Source: Anaerolineae bacterium (GTDB lineage: Bacteria > Chloroflexota > Anaerolineae > Aggregatilineales > J027). From it: a stretch of 64,000 nucleotides of DNA. Where the stretch lies: NCBI GenBank assembly GCA_021463865.1, contig JAJTXY010000019.1, forward strand, positions 1 to 64,000, read 5' to 3'. A program made the translations under genes and the position numbers. Of the stretch, positions 9,051 through 18,512 are shown piece after piece (the stretch's first letter is position 1; each line of letters opens with the position of its first letter). Below the pieces are notes generated by a model. It made no database searches, was not told where the DNA came from, and was given only the letters and a program-made list of their open reading frames with translations.

Positions 9051-10148
9051 ATGGCAGTTGCAACGAACACGCCCAAGCATGAACGCCCCTTTGAGTTAGG
9101 GCTGCACACTTTTGTCGAGCGAATGCCCCACCCCACAACAGGCGCGAAAATCAGCCCAGTGGAGCGGATGCAAAATCTACTGGAAACCATTGAGTTGGCT
9201 GACCAAGTGGGTCTGGATGTCTTTGCGATTGGGGAACATCATCGAGAAGAATATCTGGCCTCATCCCCGCTGGTAATTTTGGGGGCCGCCGCTGCACGCA
9301 CCAAATCCATTCGTCTCTCGACGGCAGTAACAGTATTAAGTTCAGACGACCCGGTGCGTGTCTTCCAAGATTTCGCCACCCTGGACTTACTCTCCAATGG
9401 GCGGGCGGAAATTATGGCGGGGCGTGGCTCGTTTATCGAATCTTTTCCGTTGTTTGGCTACGACCTTGATGATTACAATGAGCTTTTTGCCGAAAAATTG
9501 GAACTACTGGTCAAACTCCGTGAGTCCGAGCGGATTACATGGTCAGGTCAATTCCGCTCCCCCATTGATAATCTTGGCATCTATCCTCGACCTGCCCAAG
9601 CAGAAATACCGATTTGGGTCGCGGTGGGTGGCACACCAGAATCCGTTGTTCGGGCGGCGTCATTGGGCCTGCCGATGGCATTGGCGATTATTGGCGGGAT
9701 GCCGGAACGCTTTGCACCATTTTTTCATCTCTATCGGGAAGCCTCCAAACAAACCGGGCATAATCCCGACCACATCCCATTGAGTGTAAACTCACATGGC
9801 TTTATTGCGGATACGACACAGGAAGCGATAGACGAATATTATCCGACGGCCCATATGTTGTTCAGCCAGATTGGACGAGAGCGTGGTTGGTCGCCAACCA
9901 GTCGCCAACAGATGGAAACAGGTCGCCATTTGCGCGGGGCAGATTTTGTCGGCACACCAGATGAAATCATCGAGAAAATCCTGTTCCAGCACGAGTTATT
10001 TCATCATCAGCGTTTCTCGCTCTATATGGGCTACAACACCATCGAACACAAAAAGATGATGCACGCTATCGAGCTTTTTGGCACCAAGGTCGCCTCCGTC
10101 GTCCGGCAAGAAATCGCCCGTCGTAATGCCGTCGCTGTGCCAAAATAA
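9051..10148 (+). CDS. LLM class flavin-dependent oxidoreductase
   Basis: A luciferase-like monooxygenase of about 365 residues. It has the FELGLHTF strand, the GEHHREEY motif found in the bacterial luciferase fold, a [17 protein letters not shown] strand and [12 protein letters not shown], which binds flavin phosphate. The later [12 protein letters not shown] segment is also typical. It would oxidise an unknown substrate with reduced FMN and O2. The frame is open from a GTG at 9024, but the ATG at 9051 is preferred because family homology begins shortly after it and AGTGAG lies upstream. No partner flavin reductase is adjacent. The creatininase gene follows 78 bases downstream on the same strand. 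Confidence 0.92.
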   Translation: MAVATNTPKHERPFELGLHTFVERMPHPTTGAKISPVERMQNLLETIELADQVGLDVFAIGEHHREEYLASSPLVILGAAAARTKSIRLSTAVTVLSSDDPVRVFQDFATLDLLSNGRAEIMAGRGSFIESFPLFGYDLDDYNELFAEKLELLVKLRESERITWSGQFRSPIDNLGIYPRPAQAEIPIWVAVGGTPESVVRAASLGLPMALAIIGGMPERFAPFFHLYREASKQTGHNPDHIPLSVNSHGFIADTTQEAIDEYYPTAHMLFSQIGRERGWSPTSRQQMETGRHLRGADFVGTPDEIIEKILFQHELFHHQRFSLYMGYNTIEHKKMMHAIELFGTKVASVVRQEIARRNAVAVPK

Positions 10149-10226
10149 TCGCACCAGACCCTGTGAGTTTGACCCAACGATGGTAGTATTGATTCCAGTA
10201 TTTTTGTCATTCAAGGAGTCAAATCC

Positions 10227-11033
10227 ATGCGTTGGGAAGAACTCACCGGCGATGAATTTCCACAAGCCGTAGCAACCACACAGGGCGTTTGCCTGTTGCC
10301 CCTCTCTTGCATCGAACGCCATGCCCACCACTTACCTCTCGGCACCGATATGTACATCGGGCGCGAAATTTGCCGTCGTGCCGCTGCAATTGAACCCGCC
10401 CTCATCTTTCCTGATTTTGTCTTCACCCAAATTTTAGAGGCCCGTCACTGCGCAGGCACGATTGCGATTGACGCCGATTTGATTGTCCGCCTTATAGACA
10501 ACCTGTGCCGCGAAATCGCCCGTAATGGTCTCAAGAAAATCATCCTTGTCAATGCACACGGCGGCAACGAAAACCTCATCCATTTTTTCTTGCAGATACA
10601 ACTGCAAAGCCCGCGCGATTACGTCGTCTATGTGGCACAACCACACCTCCACCCGGATGATGAAGTGGCGATACAAAAACAATGGGAGTCCAGCGTAGAT
10701 GGTCACGCAGGGGAGGTCGAAACGAGCGCGATTATGGTGATCCGCCCTGATTTGGTTCACGCTGACCAACTCCGCAGCGATGGCGAAGGGATGCCATTGA
10801 AACGCATGAAAGCCTTACGGGATGCGGGAATCAGTACCGGCACATGGTGGTATGCCGATCACCCAACCCATTATCGGGGTGATGGCAATGTGGCAACTGC
10901 CGAGAAAGGCGAACGTTGGCTGGCGGCACTGGCGAAGGTCTTAGCACAAGCGATTCGATTGATTAAGGATGACACGGTGACACCTCAACTACAAGCCGAA
11001 TTTTTTGCAGCGTCCCAAAAACCTATTGGATGA
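10227..11033 (+). CDS. Creatininase family protein
   Basis: This 268-residue protein has the metal-ligand pattern of the creatininase/MftE-like amidohydrolase family: Glu and His in SCIERHAHHLPLGTD, NAHGGNE in the middle, and DGHAGEVETS carrying a further Glu and His. The family hydrolyses cyclic amides or formamides with a two-metal site. The substrate here is unknown; the adjacent luciferase-like oxygenase suggests catabolism of an N-containing compound (inference only). AGGAG lies 9 bases before the ATG. Its 3' end overlaps the convergent U32 peptidase gene by 11 bases. Confidence 0.9.
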   Translation: MRWEELTGDEFPQAVATTQGVCLLPLSCIERHAHHLPLGTDMYIGREICRRAAAIEPALIFPDFVFTQILEARHCAGTIAIDADLIVRLIDNLCREIARNGLKKIILVNAHGGNENLIHFFLQIQLQSPRDYVVYVAQPHLHPDDEVAIQKQWESSVDGHAGEVETSAIMVIRPDLVHADQLRSDGEGMPLKRMKALRDAGISTGTWWYADHPTHYRGDGNVATAEKGERWLAALAKVLAQAIRLIKDDTVTPQLQAEFFAASQKPIG

Positions 11034-13530
11034 CAGGCAGCCGCAGATAATCCTCCGGCACAAAAAACGAGCCTTCCGTCGTCGGGATAACTTTTCGTAA
11101 TCGCTGGTCGAGTTCTGCCGCCGTGATTGCGCGTGCAAAATAGGCTTGGAATGCCGCCGCGACCTTTCGCACCTGCTCCGGCGACTCATGCACAAATTCC
11201 AGCCGATAGTCGTGGATGCCGCTCCGCAAAAGCTGATCGAGGTGACGACTGGCGACCTGTGCCTCCGCGCCAAACACCGTATTGCGACAACCAACATCGG
11301 CCATGACGGGATGACTGCGACCTTGCCCATCACGTAGGGCGACCTTGTGGCTTTCGCAGGGTTGCCCACAATCCACATGGCTTGTTCCACTGGACAGGAA
11401 ACGGCAAAAAACACAGTGTTCGGTGTGGAAAACGGGTAGATGGTGATAGGCGATTACTTCAAAACGCTCACCCCCGATAGACTGCGCCAATTTGCCAATC
11501 TGCTCGGCGTTTAGGTCATGCGTCGGCGTGATTTTGGCGAGGCCGAGTTTAAGATAGGTATCCGCCGAAAGTTGATTGGCAACATTCAGACTGAAATCCC
11601 CGATTAATGGATGTTGATGCCGGCCCTGCAAGGCTTCTAACAACCCTCCCGAACGCACTACCAGTTCGCAATCCAAGCGTAGCAGAAAATTCACCACCCG
11701 CTGTTCGTCTGGTTTCAAAATGCGTGGGCTGGCGACACGTGCCGTAATTCCAGCCGCCTTAATGCGCTCAACCGCCGGACTCAGGCCGTATAAGTCCAAA
11801 TAATCGAGCGTGATACTGGCGGGCTGAATTTCCAGTGCTGCCTCCAACTGCTCCGGCGTTCTCACCAACAAATGCAGTCGGGGGGCATCCAGCGACACCT
11901 CCTCCGAACGGTATCCCAGTGCGAATAGGGCATCTTCCAAGACGCCAATGGGATCAGCCGTAATAATTTCCGGTGCATCGGCCTGCTGCTGGATCAGCGA
12001 CTCAACCGCTTCTTGACGTAGCCGATTCAGCAGCGAACTAGGAATAAACGGGTCGCCCTCAATATCCGCTGTCAAATTTTCCAGCCGATACGCTGTATTC
12101 CCCAAACGGCCTAGCTGCTGATGCAAATAATCGGCGGTGACACTGCGGCTGTTAGCGCGAGTCAGAGATTCATCGGATTGAACAATGACTCGAATTTCAG
12201 GATTTTTCACCAGCACCCATATCAATTCAAGCGGTTGTCCCTCCCGTGCCACCACCTGCACATCAACAGGCTGGCGATAAACGGGGGTATTGGCTTGAGT
12301 GAAGGGTTTCGCAGCCTTATCAACCGTCACATCATGCGTGCGCCACACCCAATCGCCAACGTGGATACGTGCAAAGTGAATCGCCCCTTTGCCAAAACGC
12401 AGTTCGAGATTTTTGCCAAGCGGCTTGACCTCATACAACCGTCCACCCTCTTCTTCGATTTCGGGGCTGCGCCAATCGGCAGCATCAAAAACAACCCCAT
12501 CCCCGGCCTTCAATGGCGCGACATGTTGAATCTCGGTTGGCTCAACAACGACAGCATCTTGACTTATCCGTACCACCCTGCCACACAACACCCCCCGATG
12601 ACGCGGCGAACGGCCCAGCACAACCGCTTGGTGATTGGTGCCCGTCAGGAAATGCGGCCCCAATCCCCGTGAATAAACCTGCTCGATCGCCACTTCCTCT
12701 TGTGGGGTAATGGGAATTGGTCGGTTCGCCCATGCCGCATCCACCGCTTGCCGATAGGCATTGGTGGTCAGGGCCACATAATTTTCATCTTTATAGCGCC
12801 CTTCAATCTTGAGCGTTGAAATCCCAATATCTATGATTTCGGGGATTTGATGTAGGGCATATAGATCGCCGGGGGATAACAAATAACGGACGTCTCCTAA
12901 CGGCCTCATTTCGTCATCCACTATTAAGTCATAGGGCAAACGGCACGCTTGGGCACACTGACCCCGATTGGCACTCCGTCCACCCCACGCCTCCGATGAA
13001 AAACACTGGCCCGAATAGGACACACACAGCGCCCCGTGTACAAAGATTTCCAGTTCACAATCGGTCTGCTCACGGATGGCTCGAATTTCTTTAAGCGAGA
13101 GTTCCCGCGCCAGTACCACCCGACTGACCCCAAACCGCTGTGCCAGTGCCACCCCTTCCGCGCTGGTGATGCTCATCTGGGTGCTGCCATGCACATCGAG
13201 ATTCGGCGCGATCTGCTGCACCAATTGGGCCATCCCGACATCTTGCACAATCACCGCATCCGCCCCGGCAAGAGCGATTTGTTCAAGTGTCCTACACGCC
13301 TCACGCAGTTCATGGTCAAAAATTAGGGTATTAAATGTAACATAACCCTTGACGCCACGCCGATGCAGCGTTTGCATGACATCCGGTAGTTCGGTCAGGG
13401 TAAAACCGACTTTGGCACGTGCAGTAAAGTGTTTAAGTCCAAAATAGACGGCATCCGCCCCCGCCTCAATTGCGGCATTCAGTTGGGGCCAATATCCGGC
13501 AGGACTCATGATTTCGGGCTTGATAGGCAT
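11023..13530 (-). CDS. U32 family peptidase, RlhA/YhbU-like
   Basis: The 835-residue protein starts with the U32 signature (PEIMSPAGYWPQLNAAIEAG, then DAVYFGL). Conserved cysteines lie in GALCVSYSGQC, in NRGQCAQAC and in a late cluster HTEHCVFCRFL with CGQPC. The size and the central Peptidase_U32-associated region match the long form related to E. coli RlhA, which hydroxylates 23S rRNA cytidine 2501 using an Fe-S cluster and prephenate. Other U32 proteins act with ubiquinone synthesis or as collagenases, so the substrate is uncertain. It is monocistronic and overlaps creatininase at its 3' end. An ISAs1 element lies about 90 bases upstream of its start and may have displaced its promoter. 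Confidence 0.9.
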   Translation of the reverse strand: MPIKPEIMSPAGYWPQLNAAIEAGADAVYFGLKHFTARAKVGFTLTELPDVMQTLHRRGVKGYVTFNTLIFDHELREACRTLEQIALAGADAVIVQDVGMAQLVQQIAPNLDVHGSTQMSITSAEGVALAQRFGVSRVVLARELSLKEIRAIREQTDCELEIFVHGALCVSYSGQCFSSEAWGGRSANRGQCAQACRLPYDLIVDDEMRPLGDVRYLLSPGDLYALHQIPEIIDIGISTLKIEGRYKDENYVALTTNAYRQAVDAAWANRPIPITPQEEVAIEQVYSRGLGPHFLTGTNHQAVVLGRSPRHRGVLCGRVVRISQDAVVVEPTEIQHVAPLKAGDGVVFDAADWRSPEIEEEGGRLYEVKPLGKNLELRFGKGAIHFARIHVGDWVWRTHDVTVDKAAKPFTQANTPVYRQPVDVQVVAREGQPLELIWVLVKNPEIRVIVQSDESLTRANSRSVTADYLHQQLGRLGNTAYRLENLTADIEGDPFIPSSLLNRLRQEAVESLIQQQADAPEIITADPIGVLEDALFALGYRSEEVSLDAPRLHLLVRTPEQLEAALEIQPASITLDYLDLYGLSPAVERIKAAGITARVASPRILKPDEQRVVNFLLRLDCELVVRSGGLLEALQGRHQHPLIGDFSLNVANQLSADTYLKLGLAKITPTHDLNAEQIGKLAQSIGGERFEVIAYHHLPVFHTEHCVFCRFLSSGTSHVDCGQPCESHKVALRDGQGRSHPVMADVGCRNTVFGAEAQVASRHLDQLLRSGIHDYRLEFVHESPEQVRKVAAAFQAYFARAITAAELDQRLRKVIPTTEGSFFVPEDYLRLPVIQ

Positions 13531-13618
13531 CGTTTAATCTGTGGTATGGGACTAGGCTCGGATGGGAAGAAAATTATCGCACAAAAAACTGCAAATCTCT
13601 ACGATGGCCTGATGATAC

Positions 13619-14823
13619 CAGGGCTTTCACATTCTCGAAAAAAAGATAATCTCACCATTTGAGACCACTCAAAAGAGGTGAGATAAGATGAGCAACGAAG
13701 TGCCCGCCTTACTGGAAATTCTAGCGGAGATTCCCGATCCCCGACAGGCACAAGGGCGACGGTACCCATTGGCAGGGATGTTGACCGTGTTATGCGTGGC
13801 GCTGTTGTGCGGGTATGAAACGATCCATGCGATAGCGGAGTGGGGTGAGAATTACGGGGAAGCCTATCGAGAACGGTTGGGGTTTGGGCGGCATGGGTAT
13901 GCGTCGCGCATGACATGGTATCGGGTATTAGGACAAGTGGATATGGCAGTGGTGGAGGCGAAGTTGGGCGCGTGGGCCGAACAAGCACTGGTGGAGACGT
14001 TGACCCCGGATGAGTTAGTGGTCATGAGCGTGGATGGGAAGACCTTGCGCGGGAGCAAGAAGCAAGGGGCCGCAGATAGCCATTTACTGGCAGCCTATGC
14101 CTCGCCGAGTGGGGTGGTGCTCGGACAGGTGGTCGTCAGCGACAAGACGAATGAAATTGGGGCGGTGGAGGACTTGTTGACTGGGGTGAACCTTGCCGGA
14201 CGCTTGGTGACTGCCGATGCCATGCTGACTCAGCACAAGGTCGTGGCACACATTCTGGCAGCAGGCGGCGACTACCTCTTACCGGTCAAAGGCAATCAAG
14301 ACCTGACCTACTATGCCCTCCGCACTTGGTTTGCCAAAGCCCCACCGCCCGGTTTTGTTAACCGCAGTGCCGAAGTGGTGGAAAAATCGCATGGACGACT
14401 GGTCAAGCGTCGTCTCAATGTTACCCCGCACCTCAACCCATATTTGGATTGGCAGGGCATGTCCCAAGCCTTTCAACTCGTCCGCACCACCACCTATCTG
14501 GCCCCCGGCAAACAGACCTTTGAACTCGCCTATGGCATTACCTCCTCACATGCTGACCCAGCCACTTTACTCGCCTGCATCCGTCAGCATGGGGCCATCG
14601 AAAATCGCCTCCACTATGTCCGCGATGTCACTTTCCACGAAGACCTTGCCACCCTACGGGTCGGGCGTACTCATCACTGTCTTGCCACCTTTCGCAACCT
14701 CATCCTCTCCCTCCTACGCCTCGCCCAGTGGCAAAATATTGCTCAAGCCCTGCGTTTTTATGCCGCCCAACCCCACCATGCCTTTACCCTTCTCGCCTCT
14801 CCCGCGAGAATGTGAAAGCCTTG
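13619..14823 (+). mobile_element. ISAs1-family insertion sequence (about 1.2 kb)
   Basis: A single transposase gene is bounded by 19-bp inverted repeats: 13619-13637 and 14805-14823 match at 18 of 19 positions, with 16 inner bases identical (core GGCTTTCACATTCTCG). The right repeat overlaps the transposase stop codon, a compact arrangement. No target duplication was seen when the flanks were compared by eye, so the ends or flanks may have changed. The element sits between the U32 peptidase start and the glnA end and disrupts no gene. Confidence 0.88.
13688..14815 (+). CDS. ISAs1 family transposase
   Basis: The 375-residue intact DDE transposase has the family signature IPDPRQAQGRRYPL at the N-terminus, VDGKTLRGSKK with the first catalytic Asp, TADAMLTQ with the second, and IENRLHYVRDV with the catalytic Glu. 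Length is normal for the family and there are no stops, so the element may be active. AGGTGAG stands before the ATG. The stop codon lies inside the right inverted repeat. Its G-rich first half and C-rich second half give a different look from neighbouring genes, consistent with a mobile origin. Confidence 0.95.
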   Translation: MSNEVPALLEILAEIPDPRQAQGRRYPLAGMLTVLCVALLCGYETIHAIAEWGENYGEAYRERLGFGRHGYASRMTWYRVLGQVDMAVVEAKLGAWAEQALVETLTPDELVVMSVDGKTLRGSKKQGAADSHLLAAYASPSGVVLGQVVVSDKTNEIGAVEDLLTGVNLAGRLVTADAMLTQHKVVAHILAAGGDYLLPVKGNQDLTYYALRTWFAKAPPPGFVNRSAEVVEKSHGRLVKRRLNVTPHLNPYLDWQGMSQAFQLVRTTTYLAPGKQTFELAYGITSSHADPATLLACIRQHGAIENRLHYVRDVTFHEDLATLRVGRTHHCLATFRNLILSLLRLAQWQNIAQALRFYAAQPHHAFTLLASPARM

Positions 14824-14857
14824 GGGACACCCTTGCGGATGCCCTCCCCCATTTCGA

Positions 14858-16279
14858 CTAGAACTGATTCCAGTAGTATTGATTGGTGACTTCGTGGTGG
14901 AATTGAATTTCGGCGGGCTTGATCTGTGAACCCAACAGGCGTGGGCAGCGATCAGCCGAGGCTTGCTTCAATGCCGCATAGCGTTCGCAAATCTCGTCTC
15001 CCAATACTTGTCGGACAAACACCCCGCCACAGAAATCGGAGATGGCGTCATAGATGTTGTCGGGCAGGATCGCATCCGGGGAGAGATGAGTGCTAATTTT
15101 TCCTTCGAGGCCTGTGCGGAACAATGTGTAAACCGCGAGGTAGGGATTGGCGTCGGGCGCGATGGAGCGGACTTCTATACGGGCCGAACGCGAATTACCG
15201 ATTGGAATACGCACCATGCTGCCCCGGTCAATCGGTGACGCCTTGATTTGATTGGGCGCTTCATAGTGGGGGTCGAGACGGCGGTAGGCATTGACACTGG
15301 GGTTCAGAACCAAGCAAATTTCGCGGCCAACGCTCAAAATACGTTTCACAAAATCCCATGCGAGACTAGAGATGCCATCTTGACCATCTTTTTGATAGAA
15401 CAGATTGGTGTCGCCTTTGGAGATGGACATATTGGTGTGCATCCCGCTGCCATTCACCCCAGTTACGGGTTTCGGCAGGAAGCTGGCGGTCAAATCCATT
15501 TGCTGCGCGACTTGGCGGGCCACCAGTTTATACAGTTGAATCTGATCGGCGGCAATCACGGCTTCCGAATAGGAGTAGTTCATTTCAAATTGCGACGGGG
15601 CGACTTCAGGATGATCTTTTTCATTCGCAAACCCCATCGCACGCTGCACTTCCGCAGCCTTGTCAATAAATGTGCGCAGTGTATCGCCGGGGAGCGAATG
15701 ATAGTAACCACCTGTCGAAACAAACTCAAATTGACCCGTTTCAACATAGCGTTGTTCAGCATGGCGACCCCGGAAGATGAAACCCTCAATTTCATTGGAT
15801 AAGTTGAAGGTATAACCGTTCTTTTGATATTGGTCGGCAGTATACAACTTCAGTGCCGAACGCATGTCGGCAGGATAGGGGCCACCCTCACGCTCCAAAA
15901 CTTCACCGAAGACCAAGACTTTGCCGGGGCCAAATACATCGGAGGGCAGCCAATAGAACGCCGACCAGTCAATGCCCAAGCGCAGGTCGGATTCGGATTG
16001 TTGGCTAAAGCCGCGTACTGATGAACCATCGAAGGTGAGATTATCGGCAGCTTTCAACAGGAATTTCTTGTCATAATCCAGCATGTGGAAGCGGCCTTCG
16101 AGGTCGGTGAAGCAAACCGTCACGGCCTTGATACGCTTTTCATCCGCCAAATAACGCATCCGTTCTTCACGGATAGTATCGGCTGAAACACGATTTTGGC
16201 GTTTTGTTTTTGCCTCAAGATTCAGCTCTTCTAGCTGTTCATAGGGAATTTCGAGGAAGTTGCGGAGTGATTCAGACAT
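14858..16279 (-). CDS. glnA: Glutamine synthetase
   Basis: This 473-residue type I glutamine synthetase has the beta-grasp domain with LTFDGSSVRGF, the metal-ligand Glu in NEIEGFIF, the ATP and ammonia region NGSGMHTNMS, NPSVNAYRRLDPHYEAP near the glutamate site, and IPIGNSRSARIEVR. It makes glutamine from glutamate, NH3 and ATP and is the main route of ammonia assimilation. It is monocistronic. Upstream, between it and the divergent gene at 16509, lie two inverted repeats (16374-16389 and 16401-16423) that could be operators. The ISAs1 element ends 35 bases beyond its stop. Confidence 0.95.
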   Translation of the reverse strand: MSESLRNFLEIPYEQLEELNLEAKTKRQNRVSADTIREERMRYLADEKRIKAVTVCFTDLEGRFHMLDYDKKFLLKAADNLTFDGSSVRGFSQQSESDLRLGIDWSAFYWLPSDVFGPGKVLVFGEVLEREGGPYPADMRSALKLYTADQYQKNGYTFNLSNEIEGFIFRGRHAEQRYVETGQFEFVSTGGYYHSLPGDTLRTFIDKAAEVQRAMGFANEKDHPEVAPSQFEMNYSYSEAVIAADQIQLYKLVARQVAQQMDLTASFLPKPVTGVNGSGMHTNMSISKGDTNLFYQKDGQDGISSLAWDFVKRILSVGREICLVLNPSVNAYRRLDPHYEAPNQIKASPIDRGSMVRIPIGNSRSARIEVRSIAPDANPYLAVYTLFRTGLEGKISTHLSPDAILPDNIYDAISDFCGGVFVRQVLGDEICERYAALKQASADRCPRLLGSQIKPAEIQFHHEVTNQYYWNQF

Positions 16280-16400
16280 AACTACCTAACCTTCTATATG
16301 TTTTGACGAACGACATGGCGTTGGAATAATATCGGGCAAATTGTATTCACTTCTCAAATTTCTGAAGCCTATTTTGTGAATTTACACAAGGGTCAATTTT

Positions 16401-16423
16401 TTACCCCCTCACTTTGGGGGTAA
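16401..16423. promoter_or_regulatory. Perfect inverted repeat in the glnA divergent region
   Basis: TTACCCCC and GGGGGTAA form perfect 8-bp arms around a 7-base spacer. A second smaller repeat, TTGTG with CACAA around 6 bases, lies at 16374-16389. Neither is followed by a T-run, so an operator is more likely than a terminator. The C-run/G-run form recalls the csoR operator at 3938-3962; the regulator is unknown. Confidence 0.5.
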
Positions 16424-16508
16424 TCCACAAGAGTTTCGCTTGACATTTTGAATTTTTAAAATGCGTTAGAATGGGTATGACGGATTCAACCTATACGTGG
16501 AGGCATTC

Positions 16509-17081
16509 ATGAAACGGCCTAAACATAAGCAGAACCCCAAAGCAACCACTATACCGTTGCCAGCGAACCACACATGGAAAGCACCCGAAGGCTACAAAAT
16601 CGTGGTATTGGAGCGTGGTTTGGTGAGTTTCAACGTGCCGGATACATGGATTGTGGCAAAACTCGAGCCGTTTGAACTGCATGACGCCGACCCACCCAAT
16701 GATAATGCCCGGTTGACTACCTCGTTTTGGCGGCTACCTGTTGGGGTAGATTGGAGCGGACTGCCATTGGATAAGATGCTGGTTGATTCCACCAACGATA
16801 GCAAAATGAAAGTCCTTGCCAAAAGTGAGCTATTCCGGGTCAGCCGTCCGGGTGTTGAAATCGTGTGGGTCGAACACCGTTTTGAAGACACCGAGAATGA
16901 CAATCGTGAGGCCTTTACCCGTATCCTAGTCGCACGTGGGTGGAATGTTCAGATACTGATTACATTCGACTTTTGGGTGGACGAGGCCGCGAAATATGAG
17001 GCCGCGTGGGAGGAAGTCATTCGTTCGCTGATACTGGGCCGTTATATCCAAGACCCAACCAAGCCACCACTCGACCACTAA
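16509..17081 (+). CDS. Conserved hypothetical protein, PsbP/DUF1795-like fold suspected
   Basis: The 190-residue soluble protein has no signal peptide and a basic Lys-rich start. The stretch VSFNVPDTWIVAK, followed by alternating strand-like segments (ARLTTSFWRLP, VEIVWVEHRF, VQILITFDFW) and a closing helix ending WEEVIRSLIL, resembles PsbP-like or DUF1795 proteins of unknown role. The start at 16509 is chosen because GTGGAGG stands just before this ATG; an upstream GTG at 16497 falls within that ribosome site. It is divergent from glnA and a strong hairpin follows. No function assigned. Confidence 0.75.
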   Translation: MKRPKHKQNPKATTIPLPANHTWKAPEGYKIVVLERGLVSFNVPDTWIVAKLEPFELHDADPPNDNARLTTSFWRLPVGVDWSGLPLDKMLVDSTNDSKMKVLAKSELFRVSRPGVEIVWVEHRFEDTENDNREAFTRILVARGWNVQILITFDFWVDEAAKYEAAWEEVIRSLILGRYIQDPTKPPLDH

Positions 17082-17096
17082 TCTGAACCAATCGTA

Positions 17097-17129
17097 CCTG
17101 TCACTATGTGAAACTAAAGTAGTGACAGG
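17097..17129. terminator. Bidirectional stem-loop between convergent genes
   Basis: CCTGTCACTA and TAGTGACAGG form a perfect 10-bp stem with a 13-base loop. It sits between the 3' ends of the plus-strand hypothetical gene and the minus-strand SHMT-like gene. T-runs are weak on both sides, so it may be factor-dependent. Confidence 0.6.
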
Positions 17130-17139
17130 CGCTTTAGTC

Positions 17140-18498
17140 TCACCGTTGAGCGACGGGCCAGCCGTTATCGAAGTTATAGTAAAAATCCTGCATGGGCAGG
17201 CGGAAATCTTCCACATCCCGCCGCACCGATTGTGAGTCTTCGCCATTCACCAATACCCGCGCCATAAACTCGGCAATCGTCTCCATGTCCTTTTCCATCA
17301 TTCCCAAGCGCGTCACTTCAATCGTCCCCATTCGTAATCCGCTGGGACGATCCCAATCCGCCGGAGTATCACCGGGAATCAGGTTCTTATTGGAGATGAT
17401 ATTGGCCTCCGCCAAACGATGAGCCACTTCTAATCCACCTCCAAATTGGCGCACGTTGGCAATCACTTGATGGGTACGGGTATAGCCACGATGGGCCGCT
17501 AGGACTGGAATACCGCGTGAATCTAATGCTTGGCCGAGGGCTTGAGCGTTCTTGACGATCTGCGCCATATAAACCCGTCCAAATTCAAGCATCTCTGCGG
17601 CGGCGACGGCCAATGCTGCCACACGATTGACCTGATGTGTCGCCACCAACACTGGAAATATGGCCTCGGTTATGGGTTTGGTCAACGATGGGTCGTTCCA
17701 CATGATCATGCCGCTCTGTGGGCCACTGAAGGTTTTGCCCGCCGAGCCTGTCAAAATTGCCGCGCCTTCAGCTAATGGGTCTTGGAATTGACCACCCGCG
17801 ATAAGGCCCGCTTGGTGCGCCCCATCAAACACAAATTGACCGCCCCACTCCGCAATAATCGAGGCCATCTCACGCACGGGCAGGGGAAAGAGGGTCATAG
17901 ACATACCCATCACCACCAATCTGGGACGAATGCGTTGAGCTTCTTCGGCAAATTTATCTAAATCTACTTCAAGTTCATCTGGGTCATAGGGAATATCGTA
18001 GATTTCGAGGCCACGTGTACCCGCTGGCCCGTCGGGGCGATTGCTCGAATGCCCGCCAAACGGCTGCGACGCGGTCATCACGCGATCACCCGGCTGGACA
18101 AGCGCATGATAAACCGCCATATTGCCCAACATGCTCCCCATCAGACGATGATCGGCATAGTTGCAGCGAAAGACCTTCTTGAGCAACTCGACGCACAATG
18201 ACTCGACCTCATCAATGTACTGTGTCCCCGCAAACCAACGATTGACCCGTCCGATATGTCCTTCGGCGGCGCGTGTCCCGATTTCGGATGCCAATAGCCG
18301 ACGTACAGTAGGGCTAGTGGGAGCTTCGGGAGCTAAGAGATTGATACAGCGTTTGCCGCGCCATTCTTCATTGCGTTGCACCGCCGCAATGACCGCATCG
18401 GCCATGCCTTTGGGAGAATTTGCTTTTTCGAGGATGACCCGTGCATTTTCCAGAATCGTAGGATCATGCACTTCAAATTGGGATGAATTATTTGTCAT
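17140..18498 (-). CDS. Serine hydroxymethyltransferase-like PLP enzyme
   Basis: The 452-residue fold-type I PLP protein is related to GlyA. It has INLLAPEAPTSPTVRRLL and a gapped RVNRWFAGTQYIDEVE in place of the usual KYAEGYPGxRYYGG. The cofactor Asp-His pair is in VFDGAHQAGL and the Schiff-base Lys in TGSAGKTFSGP (about residue 250). The changes around the substrate region suggest a paralogue acting on another beta-hydroxy amino acid, for example a methylserine or threonine-type substrate, rather than housekeeping GlyA; this is inference. AAAGGA precedes the ATG. It is encoded 14 bases downstream of a GntR regulator, probably one operon with control by its own substrate. Confidence 0.85.
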   Translation of the reverse strand: MTNNSSQFEVHDPTILENARVILEKANSPKGMADAVIAAVQRNEEWRGKRCINLLAPEAPTSPTVRRLLASEIGTRAAEGHIGRVNRWFAGTQYIDEVESLCVELLKKVFRCNYADHRLMGSMLGNMAVYHALVQPGDRVMTASQPFGGHSSNRPDGPAGTRGLEIYDIPYDPDELEVDLDKFAEEAQRIRPRLVVMGMSMTLFPLPVREMASIIAEWGGQFVFDGAHQAGLIAGGQFQDPLAEGAAILTGSAGKTFSGPQSGMIMWNDPSLTKPITEAIFPVLVATHQVNRVAALAVAAAEMLEFGRVYMAQIVKNAQALGQALDSRGIPVLAAHRGYTRTHQVIANVRQFGGGLEVAHRLAEANIISNKNLIPGDTPADWDRPSGLRMGTIEVTRLGMMEKDMETIAEFMARVLVNGEDSQSVRRDVEDFRLPMQDFYYNFDNGWPVAQR

Positions 18499-18512
18499 CG
18501 TAACCTATTCCT

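Noticed and set aside
12121-12672. Plus-strand frame of 183 residues
   Set aside because: It is a shadow of the U32 peptidase gene, whose own frame has conserved cysteines.
13599-13988. Minus-strand frame of 129 residues
   Set aside because: It crosses the left end of the ISAs1 element and is antisense to the transposase.
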